Positions 42,714 to 51,084 of a stretch of 64,000 nt of DNA are shown one piece after another; the stretch's first letter is position 1, and each line of letters begins with the position of its first letter. The stretch spans positions 124,001 through 188,000 of the forward strand of contig NZ_JACCCO010000002.1 in assembly GCF_013409935.1 (NCBI RefSeq), in the 5' to 3' direction. The notes beneath the pieces are model-generated. The model was not told the DNA's origin. It saw only the letters and a program-made list of their open reading frames with translations, and did not search any database. The position numbers and the translations under genes were made by a program. Origin of the DNA: Streptosporangium sandarakinum (lineage in GTDB: Bacteria; Actinomycetota; Actinomycetes; Streptosporangiales; Streptosporangiaceae).

Positions 42714-43997
42714 ATGACGCACGCCCTTTCCGACCATGACGGGAACGCCCTGCGGACCGCCGCGTACGGCGTCGTGCCGCTGAGGACCGCCGCCGGTGGT
42801 CATCACGAGATCGCCGAAGCCCCCGGCGCCGCAGGGGCGGCCGCCGCGGACAGCGGGGCCGCACCGGAAACCGCGGCCGGGCAGAGCCGCCCGGAGCTGC
42901 GGAAGGCGATCGAGGAGATCGTCGAGTCCGGTTTCGTCGGGGTGTCGCTGCGCGTGCACGACGAGCGGGGCGAGTGGGCCGGCAGCGCCGGGGCGGCCGA
43001 GCTGGGCGGGACCGCCAAGCCGCCGATCAACGGACACGTCCGGATCGGCAGCAGCACCAAGACCTTCACCGCGACCCTGGTGCTGCGATTGGTGGCCGAG
43101 GGCAGGCTCGGGCTGGACGTCCCGGCGGCGGACCATCTGCCCGGGTTCGGGCTGGACCGGCGGATCACGGTGCGGATGCTGTTGCAGCACACCAGCGGGG
43201 TGTTCAACTTCAGCGGCGAGGTCTACGACGACGGGACGGTCGTGCCGGGGATCCCCATCCCCTACGGCACCACGGGCAAGGAGTGGGTGGGCAACCGGTT
43301 CAAGGCCTACCGGCCGCAGGAGCTGGTGGAGCTGGCGTTGTCCAAGCCTGCGCGGTTCGAGCCGGGGACGGGCTGGAGCTATTCCAACACCAACTACGTG
43401 CTGGCCCGGCTGCTGATCGAGAGGGTCACCGGCCGCCCGCTGGCGGAGGAGATGCGGCGGCTGATCCTGGGGCCGCTCGGGCTGTCGGGCACCGTGGTGC
43501 CGGACGCCTCGCCGGAGATCCCCGCGCCGCACGCCCGCGCCTACTACCGGTACGAGGAGGCCGGCGAGCGGAAGACGATCGACGTCACCCGCCAGAACCC
43601 CTCCTGGATCTCCACCGGCGGTGACATGATCTCGACCACCCAGGACCTGCACACGTTCATCTCCGCGCTGCTGGGCGGCAGGCTCCTGCCGGCCCCGCTG
43701 CTGGCCGAGATGTGCACCCCGTACCCGACGGGCATCCCGAACATGGACTACGGCCTGGGAGTGTTCGTGGTGACCACGGACGGCGGCGGCACCGTCATCT
43801 CCCACAACGGCGCCGCCGTGGGCCACGCGGCGCTGATGTACGGCACCCCCGACGGCGGTAAGACCCTGACCGCCGCACTGAGCTGCGTGGACGACGCCGG
43901 CCTGTCCATCGCAGCGGCGTTCCAGAAGGCCCAGCGGAGGCTCCTCAACGAGGTGTTCTGCGGCGGGCAGGCCGATCCGGCCCAGCCGACGGGCTGA
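42714..43997 (+). CDS. Serine beta-lactamase/D-Ala-D-Ala carboxypeptidase family protein
   Basis: A 427-residue serine hydrolase of the class C beta-lactamase family (DUF/Pfam Beta-lactamase). Nucleophile Ser113 lies in SSTK (113-116), Tyr223-Ser-Asn225 is the second element, and HNGAAVGHAALMYGT (about 362-376) replaces the KTG box. Related enzymes cleave D-amino peptides or esters. No signal peptide is seen: the first 60 residues are polar and Ala-rich, which is unusual, so it may be cytoplasmic or the true N-terminus may be misjudged. ATG 42714 has AAGGACAGG upstream. Confidence 0.83.
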   Translation: MTHALSDHDGNALRTAAYGVVPLRTAAGGHHEIAEAPGAAGAAAADSGAAPETAAGQSRPELRKAIEEIVESGFVGVSLRVHDERGEWAGSAGAAELGGTAKPPINGHVRIGSSTKTFTATLVLRLVAEGRLGLDVPAADHLPGFGLDRRITVRMLLQHTSGVFNFSGEVYDDGTVVPGIPIPYGTTGKEWVGNRFKAYRPQELVELALSKPARFEPGTGWSYSNTNYVLARLLIERVTGRPLAEEMRRLILGPLGLSGTVVPDASPEIPAPHARAYYRYEEAGERKTIDVTRQNPSWISTGGDMISTTQDLHTFISALLGGRLLPAPLLAEMCTPYPTGIPNMDYGLGVFVVTTDGGGTVISHNGAAVGHAALMYGTPDGGKTLTAALSCVDDAGLSIAAAFQKAQRRLLNEVFCGGQADPAQPTG

Positions 43998-44064
43998 GCG
44001 CCTGTGACCCGTACGCCTCAGGGGGCGATCCCTTCCGGTCGTGCGTCAGGTGGAACGCGAACCG

Positions 44065-44099
44065 GGGCCGCGCCGAGCTCGTCAAGCTCGGCGCGGCCC
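44065..44099 (+). terminator. Perfect 15-bp stem-loop after the serine hydrolase gene
   Basis: GGGCCGCGCCGAGCT (44065-44079) pairs perfectly with 44085-44099 around CGTCA, 68 bases after the stop. There is no T-run, as often in high-GC genomes. It probably separates the hydrolase from the next MerR gene. Confidence 0.6.
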
Positions 44100-44162
44100 G
44101 TCCACATGCTCGGCCGTGGTCTGCTCGGTCGCCGGGCTTGAGCACAGGGCAGGATTCTGCAG

Positions 44163-44945
44163 ATGAACGGAGTCACGATCGGGCAGGCGGCGGCATTCGT
44201 CGGCGTCACGGTGAAGACGGTGCGGCACTACCACAAGCTCGGCCTGGTGAAGGAGCCGGAACGCGACGGCTCCGGCTACCGGCGGTACGGATCGGCCGAG
44301 CTGTTACGGCTGGTGCAGGCCCGGACGCTGGCCGCCGCCGGGGTGCCCCTGGCCGAGATCGGGTCCCTGCTCGACGCCGGCCCCGCGCCGTTCGCCGCCG
44401 CGCTCGCCGACGTCGAGCGGCGGCTCACCGAACGGATCGAGGAGCTGATCACGCGGCGTGACACGCTGCGCCGGCTCGCCGACGGTGACCGGGCTCTGCT
44501 GCCCGACCGTGCTGTGGCGCTGCTGGAGCGGCTGTCGGGCCTCGGCTTCTCCGCAGACGAGGTGGCGGCCGCCAGGGAGGGCTGGGTGCTGGCCCGGGCC
44601 CTGGTCCCCGAGGGCTTCGACGACTACCTCACTCATGTCGAACACGCCCTCGACGACACCCGGTTCGTCGCCTTGATCAAGCGCGGCGCCGAAGCCGCGG
44701 CCTGGGAACCGGACGACCCGCGCATCGCCGAGCTCGCCACCGCCATTGCCGACCACTTCCTCGCCAACCCCGCACAGCTGAGGATCGTGACCGGTCTGCA
44801 AGCCCGCACCGAGACCGCGGCCCGGTACGAGCTGATCGCCCTCCACGGCGAGGAGCGGGGATCGGCCGCGGCCCGGGGGGTCACGCTCGTCGAGGCCAAG
44901 CTCCGCGCCGCCGGCATCCATATCCCCGGACCGGGCGCCCGCTGA
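44163..44945 (+). CDS. MerR-family transcriptional regulator with C-terminal effector domain
   Basis: A 260-residue regulator. The N-terminal TIGQAAAFVGVTVKTVRHYHKLGLV (5-29) is the MerR helix-turn-helix, followed by the wing GSGYRRYGSAELLRL and a coiled coil (about 80-105). Residues 110-255 form a helical effector region (VAAAREGWVLARALVPEGFDDYL) that recalls ligand-binding domains of longer MerR proteins, though I cannot name it. No partner gene is adjacent on the same strand. Confidence 0.85.
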   Translation: MNGVTIGQAAAFVGVTVKTVRHYHKLGLVKEPERDGSGYRRYGSAELLRLVQARTLAAAGVPLAEIGSLLDAGPAPFAAALADVERRLTERIEELITRRDTLRRLADGDRALLPDRAVALLERLSGLGFSADEVAAAREGWVLARALVPEGFDDYLTHVEHALDDTRFVALIKRGAEAAAWEPDDPRIAELATAIADHFLANPAQLRIVTGLQARTETAARYELIALHGEERGSAAARGVTLVEAKLRAAGIHIPGPGAR

Positions 44946-45108
44946 CCGCGCCGTGCCCCGGTCCTTCGGCCCGGTGACCGGCCGGGATCCGCCCGCGGAC
45001 ACCGCTGGAGCGGCTCGTCCCACGCTGGGCGCATCCCCCCGGCCGGCGCGGGACGTCGAGGTGGGCGGGGCCGAGCGGGGGCAGCCGGGCGGCGTCCTCG
45101 CCGGCATG

Positions 45109-45155
45109 CGGAAAGGCCGCGCTCCCGCGGGCGATGCGGGGGCGCGGCCTTTCCG
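45109..45155. terminator. Bidirectional terminator between convergent genes
   Basis: CGGAAAGGCCGCGC (45109-45122) pairs perfectly with GCGCGGCCTTTCCG (45142-45155), and the A/T ends of the stem provide partial T-tracts in both directions. It lies between the MerR gene (+) and the MFS gene (-). Confidence 0.75.
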
Positions 45156-45197
45156 GCTTCTCCGGTCCCGGTCAGGTGGCCGGGCGGCGGTGACCCG

Positions 45198-46784
45198 TCA
45201 GGAGGCGCCGACCTTCTGTCCGCCGGTCTCCCCGGCCGCCTGCGCGGGCAGGTCGAGGCTGTCGCGCAGCCGGGCGGGCCGCAGGAACGCCGCGGCGATG
45301 AGGCCGACCACGGCGATGCCCGCCGAGATCAGGAAGATGTGGCCGGTGGCGTCACCGTAGGCGGCCCGGACGATCGTCTTGACCGGCTCGGGCAGCGCGG
45401 CGATGTTGAGGCTGCCGCCGGCCGCCGATCCGCCGCTGACCGGGATGTGGGCCTTGGCAAGGCCCTCGGTGATGCCGGTGGCGACGCGGTTGGCCAGGAC
45501 GGCGCCGAGCACCGAGACGCCGACGGTGCCGCCGAGGGAGCGGAAGAAGGTGATCGCGCCGCTGGCGGCGCCGATCTCCCGCAGCGGGACGGTGTTCTGC
45601 ACGACCAGCACGAGGTTCTGCATGGACATGCCGACGCCGACGCCGACGGCGAGCATGTACACCGAGATCAGCGGGATCGGGGTCTCGTGGTCGATGGTGG
45701 CCAGGCCCGCGAAGCCCGCCAGCAGCACGACCAGGCCGACGAGGATGTAGGGCTTGGTGCGGCCGCTGGCCGAGACCATCCGGCCGCTGATCGTCGACGA
45801 CAGCAGCACGCCGAGCATCATGGGGATGGTCAGCAGACCGGCGGCGGTGGGACCGTAGCCGCGGCCGATCTGGAAGTACTGGCCGAGGAAGACCGAGCCG
45901 CCGAACATGGCCATGCCGACCGCGAGGCTGGCCAGGATGGCCAGCGCCGGGGTGGCGCGCCGCAGGACGTGCAGCGGCACGACCGGCTCGCGGACCTTCG
46001 CCTCCACCCAGGTGGCCACCATCAGCACCAGCACGCCGCCGCCGGCCATGGCCGCGGTCTGCCACGACAGCCAGTCGAAGGAGTTGCCGACGAAGGTGAC
46101 CCAGATGAGCAGGACGCTGACGCCGACGGCGATGAGGGTGGCGCCCCAGTAGTCGATGCTGACGTCCGCGCGGCGCACGGTCGGCAGGTGCAGGGTCTTG
46201 GCCAGCAGCGCGAACGCGGCGATGGTGAAGGGCACGGCGATGAAGAAGCACCAGCGCCAGCCGAGCCAGGAGGTGTCGGCGATGACGCCGCCGAGCAGGG
46301 GGCCGCCGACCGTGGCCACGGCCATGACCGCGCCGAGGTAGCCGTTGTAGCGGCCGCGCTCCTTGGGGGAGATCATCGCGGCGATGACGACCTGCGCCAG
46401 GATCTGCAGGGCGCCCATGCCCAGGCCCTGCAGCGCGCGGAAGGCGATGAGCTGCCCGGTGTTCTGCGCGAAACCGCAGGCCAGCGAGCTCACCATGAAG
46501 ATCACGATGGAGATCTGCAGCAGCAGTTTCTTGTTGAACAGGTCGGCGAGCTTGCCCCAGATGGGGGTGGAGGCGGTCGAAGCCAGCAGGGAGGCGGTGA
46601 CGACCCAGGTGTACTGCGACTGGCTGCCCTCCAGGGCGCCGATGATCTGCGGCAGCGCCACCGAGACGATGGTGCCGCTGATCATGGCGACGAACAGGAC
46701 GAGCAGCAGGCCGCTGAGGGCTTCGAGGACCTCACGGTGGGTCATCGGCTCCGCCGCGGGCGGCGCTGCCGGCTGTGCGCTCAC
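45198..46784 (-). CDS. MFS drug exporter, DHA2 (14-helix) family
   Basis: A 528-residue proton-driven exporter with about 14 membrane helices. Motif C appears as ALPQIIGALEGSQSQYTWVVTASLL near helix 2, motif A as GKLADLFNKKLLL (about 77-89) and the family loop as GLGMGALQILAQVV (about 119-132). EmrB/QacA-type members expel drugs and dyes. GTG 46784 has GGAGG six bases upstream. It is divergent from a TetR regulator with a paired operator between, the usual repressor-pump arrangement. Confidence 0.9.
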   Translation of the reverse strand: MSAQPAAPPAAEPMTHREVLEALSGLLLVLFVAMISGTIVSVALPQIIGALEGSQSQYTWVVTASLLASTASTPIWGKLADLFNKKLLLQISIVIFMVSSLACGFAQNTGQLIAFRALQGLGMGALQILAQVVIAAMISPKERGRYNGYLGAVMAVATVGGPLLGGVIADTSWLGWRWCFFIAVPFTIAAFALLAKTLHLPTVRRADVSIDYWGATLIAVGVSVLLIWVTFVGNSFDWLSWQTAAMAGGGVLVLMVATWVEAKVREPVVPLHVLRRATPALAILASLAVGMAMFGGSVFLGQYFQIGRGYGPTAAGLLTIPMMLGVLLSSTISGRMVSASGRTKPYILVGLVVLLAGFAGLATIDHETPIPLISVYMLAVGVGVGMSMQNLVLVVQNTVPLREIGAASGAITFFRSLGGTVGVSVLGAVLANRVATGITEGLAKAHIPVSGGSAAGGSLNIAALPEPVKTIVRAAYGDATGHIFLISAGIAVVGLIAAAFLRPARLRDSLDLPAQAAGETGGQKVGAS

Positions 46785-46835
46785 GCGCAACCTCCGATCA
46801 AGGGAGAAGGGAATGCAACCCGGACACCATACATG

Positions 46836-46878
46836 CCCAATGGGAAACTTTGCGCATTGAGAACTTATTCCCATTGGG
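46836..46878. promoter_or_regulatory. Paired TetR operators between pump and regulator
   Basis: CCCAATGGGAA (46836-46846) and its exact reverse complement TTCCCATTGGG (46868-46878) face each other. Each also holds its own CCCAxTGGG mini-palindrome. Placement in the divergent promoter fits two TetR dimers. Confidence 0.75.
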
Positions 46879-46894
46879 TAAGCTCGTCCGCATC

Positions 46895-47488
46895 ATGGAC
46901 AGCACACCGGGGCTGCGCGAGCGCAAGAAGGCCGAGACCCGCCAGGCGGTGCACGAGGCCGCGCTGCGGCTCGCCATCGAGCACGGCCTGGACAACGTCA
47001 CCGTCGAGGCCATCGCCGACGCCGCCAACATCTCCCGCCGGACGTTCTCCAACCACTTCGACGGCAAGGAGGACGCGCTGCTGTACGGCGACGAGCAACG
47101 CCTGGGCACCCTGGTACGGCGCGTCCACGAGCAGCCGGCCGGCAGCTCCGCCTGGCAGGCGCTGCGCGGCGCGCTGGAACAGCTCTACGACGAGTCCGAT
47201 GAGGCCGGCGGCTCCGACCGGGAGCTGCACCTGCGCACCCGCCTGGCCATGCGCCACCCCTCACTCCTGGCCAGGCAGCTGGCCAGCAGGGTCCGGCTGG
47301 AGAGCGAGCTGAGCCGGGCGGTGACCGGAAGGGCGCGGCCGAACGGCGTCGACCCCGAGGTGATCACCGCCGCGTTCCTGGCCGCGCTGCGCATCGCCAT
47401 GCAGTGGTGGTGCGCCGAGCAGGAGAGCCGGACGCTGCGTGAGCTGATGGGCAGGGCGCTGGACCAGATGTCCCGCCCGTTCGGCTGA
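46895..47488 (+). CDS. TetR/AcrR-family regulator of the MFS pump
   Basis: A 197-residue regulator with N-terminal helix-turn-helix (TRQAVHEAALRLAIEHGLDNVTVEAIADAANISRRTFSNHF split across about 15-55) and an effector domain with HLRTRLAMRHPSLLARQ (about 111-127) and EVITAAFLAALRIAMQWW (about 154-171). ATG 46895 is chosen. The paired CCCAxTGGG operators lie directly upstream, between this gene and the divergent exporter. Confidence 0.88.
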   Translation: MDSTPGLRERKKAETRQAVHEAALRLAIEHGLDNVTVEAIADAANISRRTFSNHFDGKEDALLYGDEQRLGTLVRRVHEQPAGSSAWQALRGALEQLYDESDEAGGSDRELHLRTRLAMRHPSLLARQLASRVRLESELSRAVTGRARPNGVDPEVITAAFLAALRIAMQWWCAEQESRTLRELMGRALDQMSRPFG

Positions 47489-47530
47489 CCGGCCGGGACG
47501 GCCCGGCCGGCCGTTCAGCCGGACCCGGCA

Positions 47531-47597
47531 CGGCTCAGGCGGACACGCCGGCGTCGCCGTACCGGGTCCGGCTCAGGCGGACACGCCGGCGTCGCCG
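47531..47597. repeat. 38-bp tandem duplication at the 3' end of a TetR gene
   Basis: A 29-bp sequence (47531-47559) is repeated exactly at 47569-47597, a period of 38 bp. The second copy forms the last codons and stop of the TetR gene; the other copy lies beyond the stop. It looks like a recent slippage event and does not alter the protein. Confidence 0.8.
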
Positions 47598-48196
47598 CGA
47601 CCGCCGGGGTCGAGCGCGCTCAGCAGCGGCCACGTCAGGTCGGCCATCCGGCCGGGGGACTGCGGGCACTCGCGCTGGAGCCAGTCGGCGGCCACGCCGA
47701 TGAGCGCGCCGGCGACGAACGCGGCCAGGACGTCCTGCGACGCCTCCGGCGGGCCGGTGGGCCCGGACGGACGGCCGGCGGCGTCGCGGCGCAGGCGGTC
47801 GCGGACGGCCGCGGCGAGGCGGCGGCGGACGTGGTCGGCGACGTGGGCGCTGCCCCGCGGCCCGAGCAGGCCGCGGTAGAGCCCGGCGTGCCCGGCCAGG
47901 CTGGCGAAGAAGGCCGCCAGCGACCCGGGCCCCTCCCCTTCCGGATCGGGCCCCGAGGCGGGCAGGAGCCCGATCAGGTCGTCGATCATCGCGGTGCAGG
48001 CGGCCTCGGCCAGCTCGTGGACGTCCCGGTAGTGGTCGTAGAAGGCGGTGCGGCTCACCCCGGCGCGTTCGGCGACGTCGGAGACGCTGATCCGCGACAG
48101 GTCCCGCTCCTCGGCGAGCTCCAGCAGCGCGCGCGCCAGGGCCGCGCGGGTACGGCGGACGCGCCGGTCACCGGAGGGGACGCCGCCGTCCTTCAT
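47573..48196 (-). CDS. TetR/AcrR-family regulator of the P450 gene
   Basis: A 207-residue regulator: RRTRAALARALLELAEERDL and ISVSDVAERAGVSRTAFYDHY (about 35-55) form the DNA-binding domain, and the effector domain has FFASLAGHAGLYRGLLG (about 96-112) and VLAAFVAGALIGVAADWL. ATG 48196 is chosen; GTG 48205 is an alternative. It is divergent from a cytochrome P450 gene and a 22-bp dyad lies between them, so it probably controls both. Confidence 0.87.
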   Translation of the reverse strand: MKDGGVPSGDRRVRRTRAALARALLELAEERDLSRISVSDVAERAGVSRTAFYDHYRDVHELAEAACTAMIDDLIGLLPASGPDPEGEGPGSLAAFFASLAGHAGLYRGLLGPRGSAHVADHVRRRLAAAVRDRLRRDAAGRPSGPTGPPEASQDVLAAFVAGALIGVAADWLQRECPQSPGRMADLTWPLLSALDPGGRGDAGVSA

Positions 48197-48237
48197 CGTG
48201 GCCACGCCGTAAGTCTAACCTTGCTTACAACTGTCAG

Positions 48238-48259
48238 TTATCTTGCAGCTGTAAGATAA
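48238..48259. promoter_or_regulatory. TetR-type operator
   Basis: Arms TTATCTTGCAG (48238-48248) and CTGTAAGATAA (48249-48259) form a 22-bp dyad with one mismatch per arm, 41 bases upstream of the P450 start. A half-site CTTACAACTG at 48224-48233 suggests a second, weaker site. Confidence 0.7.
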
Positions 48260-48299
48260 CGTGGCGGGGTAGCCGACCATCTCTCGAAGGAGACGCCGG

Positions 48300-49511
48300 A
48301 TGAGCGCCGAGGAGCAGGTCCTGAACTACCCGATCCCGACCGACGCGGCCCTGGAGCCGCCCGCCGAATGGGCCGAGCTGCGCGGCCGGTGCCCGGTGGC
48401 GCCCGTCCGGCTGCCCAGCGGCGACCGGGCGACGCTGCTGACCCGCTACGAGGACGTCAAGCGGGTGCTGGCCGACCCGCGCTTCACCCGCCGGCTCACC
48501 GCGCCCGACGCCGCCCGGCTGTCCGCCGAGGGCGGCGGGGTGTTCAGCAGTGAGATGGCGCAGATCATCCCCGACGGCGGCGAGGAGCACCTGCACTGGC
48601 GCCGCCTGGTCATCAAGTGGTTCACCGCCAGGCGCATGGCCGCCCTGCGGCCCGCGATGACGCGGATCGCCGAGGACCTCGTCGACGACATGATCAAGCG
48701 CGGCGCGCCGGCCGACCTCAAGGCGTCCCTGGGCTTCCCGCTGCCGGTGTACGTGATCTGCGACATGCTCGGCGTGCCCGCCGCCGACCGGGACCGGTTC
48801 TCGTACTGGTCCGACACCATGCTCAACCTCACCCGCTACGACGGGGCCGAGATCGCCGCCGCCCAGGGCGAGTTCTTCCGGTACATGTCCGACCACGTCG
48901 CGGCCAAGCGCGCCGAGCCGGGCGACGACCTGCTGAGCGAGCTGATCGCGGCCGGCGGCCCCGAGGACGGCGGGCTGTCCGACGTCCAGATCGTGGTCAC
49001 CGGCATAGCGCTGCTGGTCGCCGGGCACGAGACCACCGCCAACATGATCGGCAAGATGGTCTCCATGCTGCTGGCCGACCGCTCCCGGTGGGAGCGGCTG
49101 CTGGCCGACCCGTCGCTGATCCGCACCGCGGTGGAGGAGAGCCTGCGGCTGGACGCCAACTCCGGTTTCGGCCTGCCCCGCTACCTGAACGAGGAGGCCG
49201 AGGTCGGCGGCGCGGTCCTGCCCCGCGGCACCACCGTGGTGTGCAGCATGGCCGCCGCCAACCGCGACGAGGACGCCTTCGGCGACGCCGCCGAGATGGA
49301 CCTGACCCGCAGCCCCAACCAGCACCTGGCCTTCGGCTCCGGCTCCCACTCCTGCCTGGGCCAGGCGCTGGCCCGCACCGAGCTGCAGGTCGTGCTGGAG
49401 GTGCTGCTGCGCAGGCTGCCGGCCCTGGAGCTGGCCGTGCCCGCGGCGGAACTGGAGCGGGTGGAGGGGCTGGCCGTCGGCGGCCTGCGCACGGTCCCGG
49501 TCCGCTGGTGA
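48300..49511 (+). CDS. Cytochrome P450
   Basis: A 403-residue soluble bacterial P450. It has I-helix oxygen-activation AGHETT (241-246), Glu280-x-x-Arg283, and the haem-binding FGSGSHSCLG (345-354) with Cys352 as haem ligand. It hydroxylates an unknown substrate with electrons from ferredoxin. No ferredoxin gene is adjacent. ATG 48300 has AAGGAG upstream. A TetR gene and operator lie upstream, suggesting induction by the substrate, for detoxification or secondary metabolism. Confidence 0.93.
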   Translation: MSAEEQVLNYPIPTDAALEPPAEWAELRGRCPVAPVRLPSGDRATLLTRYEDVKRVLADPRFTRRLTAPDAARLSAEGGGVFSSEMAQIIPDGGEEHLHWRRLVIKWFTARRMAALRPAMTRIAEDLVDDMIKRGAPADLKASLGFPLPVYVICDMLGVPAADRDRFSYWSDTMLNLTRYDGAEIAAAQGEFFRYMSDHVAAKRAEPGDDLLSELIAAGGPEDGGLSDVQIVVTGIALLVAGHETTANMIGKMVSMLLADRSRWERLLADPSLIRTAVEESLRLDANSGFGLPRYLNEEAEVGGAVLPRGTTVVCSMAAANRDEDAFGDAAEMDLTRSPNQHLAFGSGSHSCLGQALARTELQVVLEVLLRRLPALELAVPAAELERVEGLAVGGLRTVPVRW

Positions 49512-49590
49512 CCGGCGGCGCCGTACCCGGCGCCTCGTGACGCGCCCGCGCCCCCTCATGAAAGGGCCGGGGGCGACGGCGCGGGGAGGG

Positions 49591-49857
49591 TCAGAGCGGC
49601 AGCGCGGCGGCCTCGTGACGCAGGACGAGGATGAGCAGTGTGGCGATCAGTGTGGCGATCAGCAGCCAGCTCGTCATGAGGACGACCGTCGAGCGGCCCG
49701 GCCGCCGCGACGGGCGCTCGCGCCTGCGGCCGTCCTCCTCGCGGCGCCGCACCCGCCTGTCGAACGACTCCAGGCGAGCCGCCAGCCTCGGGTCCTCATC
49801 GATGAGGTGGCGTTCGATCCGCAGCAGAATCCGCTCTTCCTCCTGCGACCAGGCCAT
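49591..49857 (-). CDS. DUF3040 membrane protein
   Basis: An 88-residue protein: SQEEERILLRIERHLIDEDPRLAARL (3-28) is the DUF3040 signature, then an Arg-rich linker and one or two joined membrane segments (about 58-80). ATG 49857 has GGAGG upstream; the longer frame is not supported. DUF3040 proteins are small actinobacterial membrane proteins of unknown function. Confidence 0.85.
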   Translation of the reverse strand: MAWSQEEERILLRIERHLIDEDPRLAARLESFDRRVRRREEDGRRRERPSRRPGRSTVVLMTSWLLIATLIATLLILVLRHEAAALPL

Positions 49858-49950
49858 GCCGCACCTCCCCGGAACGCAAGGCGTGTGCGGGTTTCCTGCC
49901 CAATCATGATGATCGTTATCCATTCCCGGGGCTGTTGATTTACGGCTTCT

Positions 49951-51006
49951 TTACACCGGCGGGCGGTCCCCGGGCGCGGGGACCGCGTCGGCGCAGCGGG
50001 CCAGCCGCCCGGCCAGGGCCCGGACCTCCTCGCGCAGCCCGTCGGGGGTGACGACGGTGAACGGCCGGCCCAGCCCGGCCAGCATCAGCGCCATACCGTC
50101 CAGCCGCTCGGCCCTGGCGCGCAGCAGGACCCCCCGCGGCGTCGGCGTCAGCGTCGCCACCGACGCCGGCACCCGCTCGCGCGCCTCCGCCGGCGGCATC
50201 TCCAGCAGCACCTCCACCTCGTGCCGGTACGGCACGGCCGCCAGCGAGGCGACCACGTGCGCGACCGGGTCGAAGCCGTCCGGCACCTCGAAGGACCGCC
50301 GCCCCGCCTCGGGTCCCCGCGCCCGGCCCGGCCGCTCCGCCGGCCCCGGACGCCCGTCCGGCTCCCCGGGCCCGGCGGCCGGCTCCACGCGCTCGACCCG
50401 GTCCACCCGGAAGGTGCGCACCTGCCCGCTGGCGTGGTCCAGCCCGGTGACGTACCAGCGGCCGGAGTGGAAGACCAGGCCGTAGGGGTCGAGGTCGCGT
50501 TCCGAGGACTCCTGCCGCCAGGAGCGGTAGGCCAGCCGTACCGTGTGCCCGCGCCGGGCCGCCTCGGCCAGGGTCAGCAGCGGGCCGGCCTTCGGGCGGG
50601 CCTCCGCCGGGGCCGGGTCCCGGGTGTGCCCGAGCGTGGCCTGGACCGCCTCGACGCGCTCGCGCAGCGCCCGCGGCAGCACCCGCTGGATCTTGGCGAG
50701 CGCGCTCTCGGTCGCCGTCTCCCCCACCGACAGCCCGGTCCGCCGCCCGGCCAGCAGCCCCAGCACCACGGCGGCGGCCTCGTCGTCGGTGAACATCAGC
50801 GGCGGCAGCCGGTAGCCGGGCAGCAGGCGGTAGCCGCCGTAACGGCCCCGGGCGGCCTCGACCGGCACCCCCAGCTCCGACAGCCGCACCGCGTAGCGGC
50901 GCACCGTCCGCTCGTCCACCTCCAGCCGCGCGGCGAGCTCGGGCCCGGTCAGGCCGGGGGCGGCCTGCAGCAGCTCCAGCAGGGCGAGCACCCGGGTGAC
51001 CGTCAT
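49951..51006 (-). CDS. WYL-domain transcriptional regulator (YafY-like)
   Basis: A 351-residue regulator: an N-terminal HTH_11 domain (TRVLALLELLQAAPGLTGPELAARLEV interrupted near 15, then DERTVRRYAVRL), a central WYL domain with HSGRWYVTGLD (about 180-190; WYV in place of WYL) and a C-terminal WCX region. WYL domains bind nucleic-acid or nucleotide ligands and can activate or repress. A Gly/Pro/Arg-rich linker (about 211-235) splits the WYL part. It is divergent from the hydrolase gene, its probable target. Confidence 0.88.
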   Translation of the reverse strand: MTVTRVLALLELLQAAPGLTGPELAARLEVDERTVRRYAVRLSELGVPVEAARGRYGGYRLLPGYRLPPLMFTDDEAAAVVLGLLAGRRTGLSVGETATESALAKIQRVLPRALRERVEAVQATLGHTRDPAPAEARPKAGPLLTLAEAARRGHTVRLAYRSWRQESSERDLDPYGLVFHSGRWYVTGLDHASGQVRTFRVDRVERVEPAAGPGEPDGRPGPAERPGRARGPEAGRRSFEVPDGFDPVAHVVASLAAVPYRHEVEVLLEMPPAEARERVPASVATLTPTPRGVLLRARAERLDGMALMLAGLGRPFTVVTPDGLREEVRALAGRLARCADAVPAPGDRPPV

Positions 51007-51084
51007 CGAAACTCCTCACTGATCAGGACCGGCTCTGTCCGGATTCGATCCTACGGTGGAGCCGTTCCGACGAAGGAGAGATCG

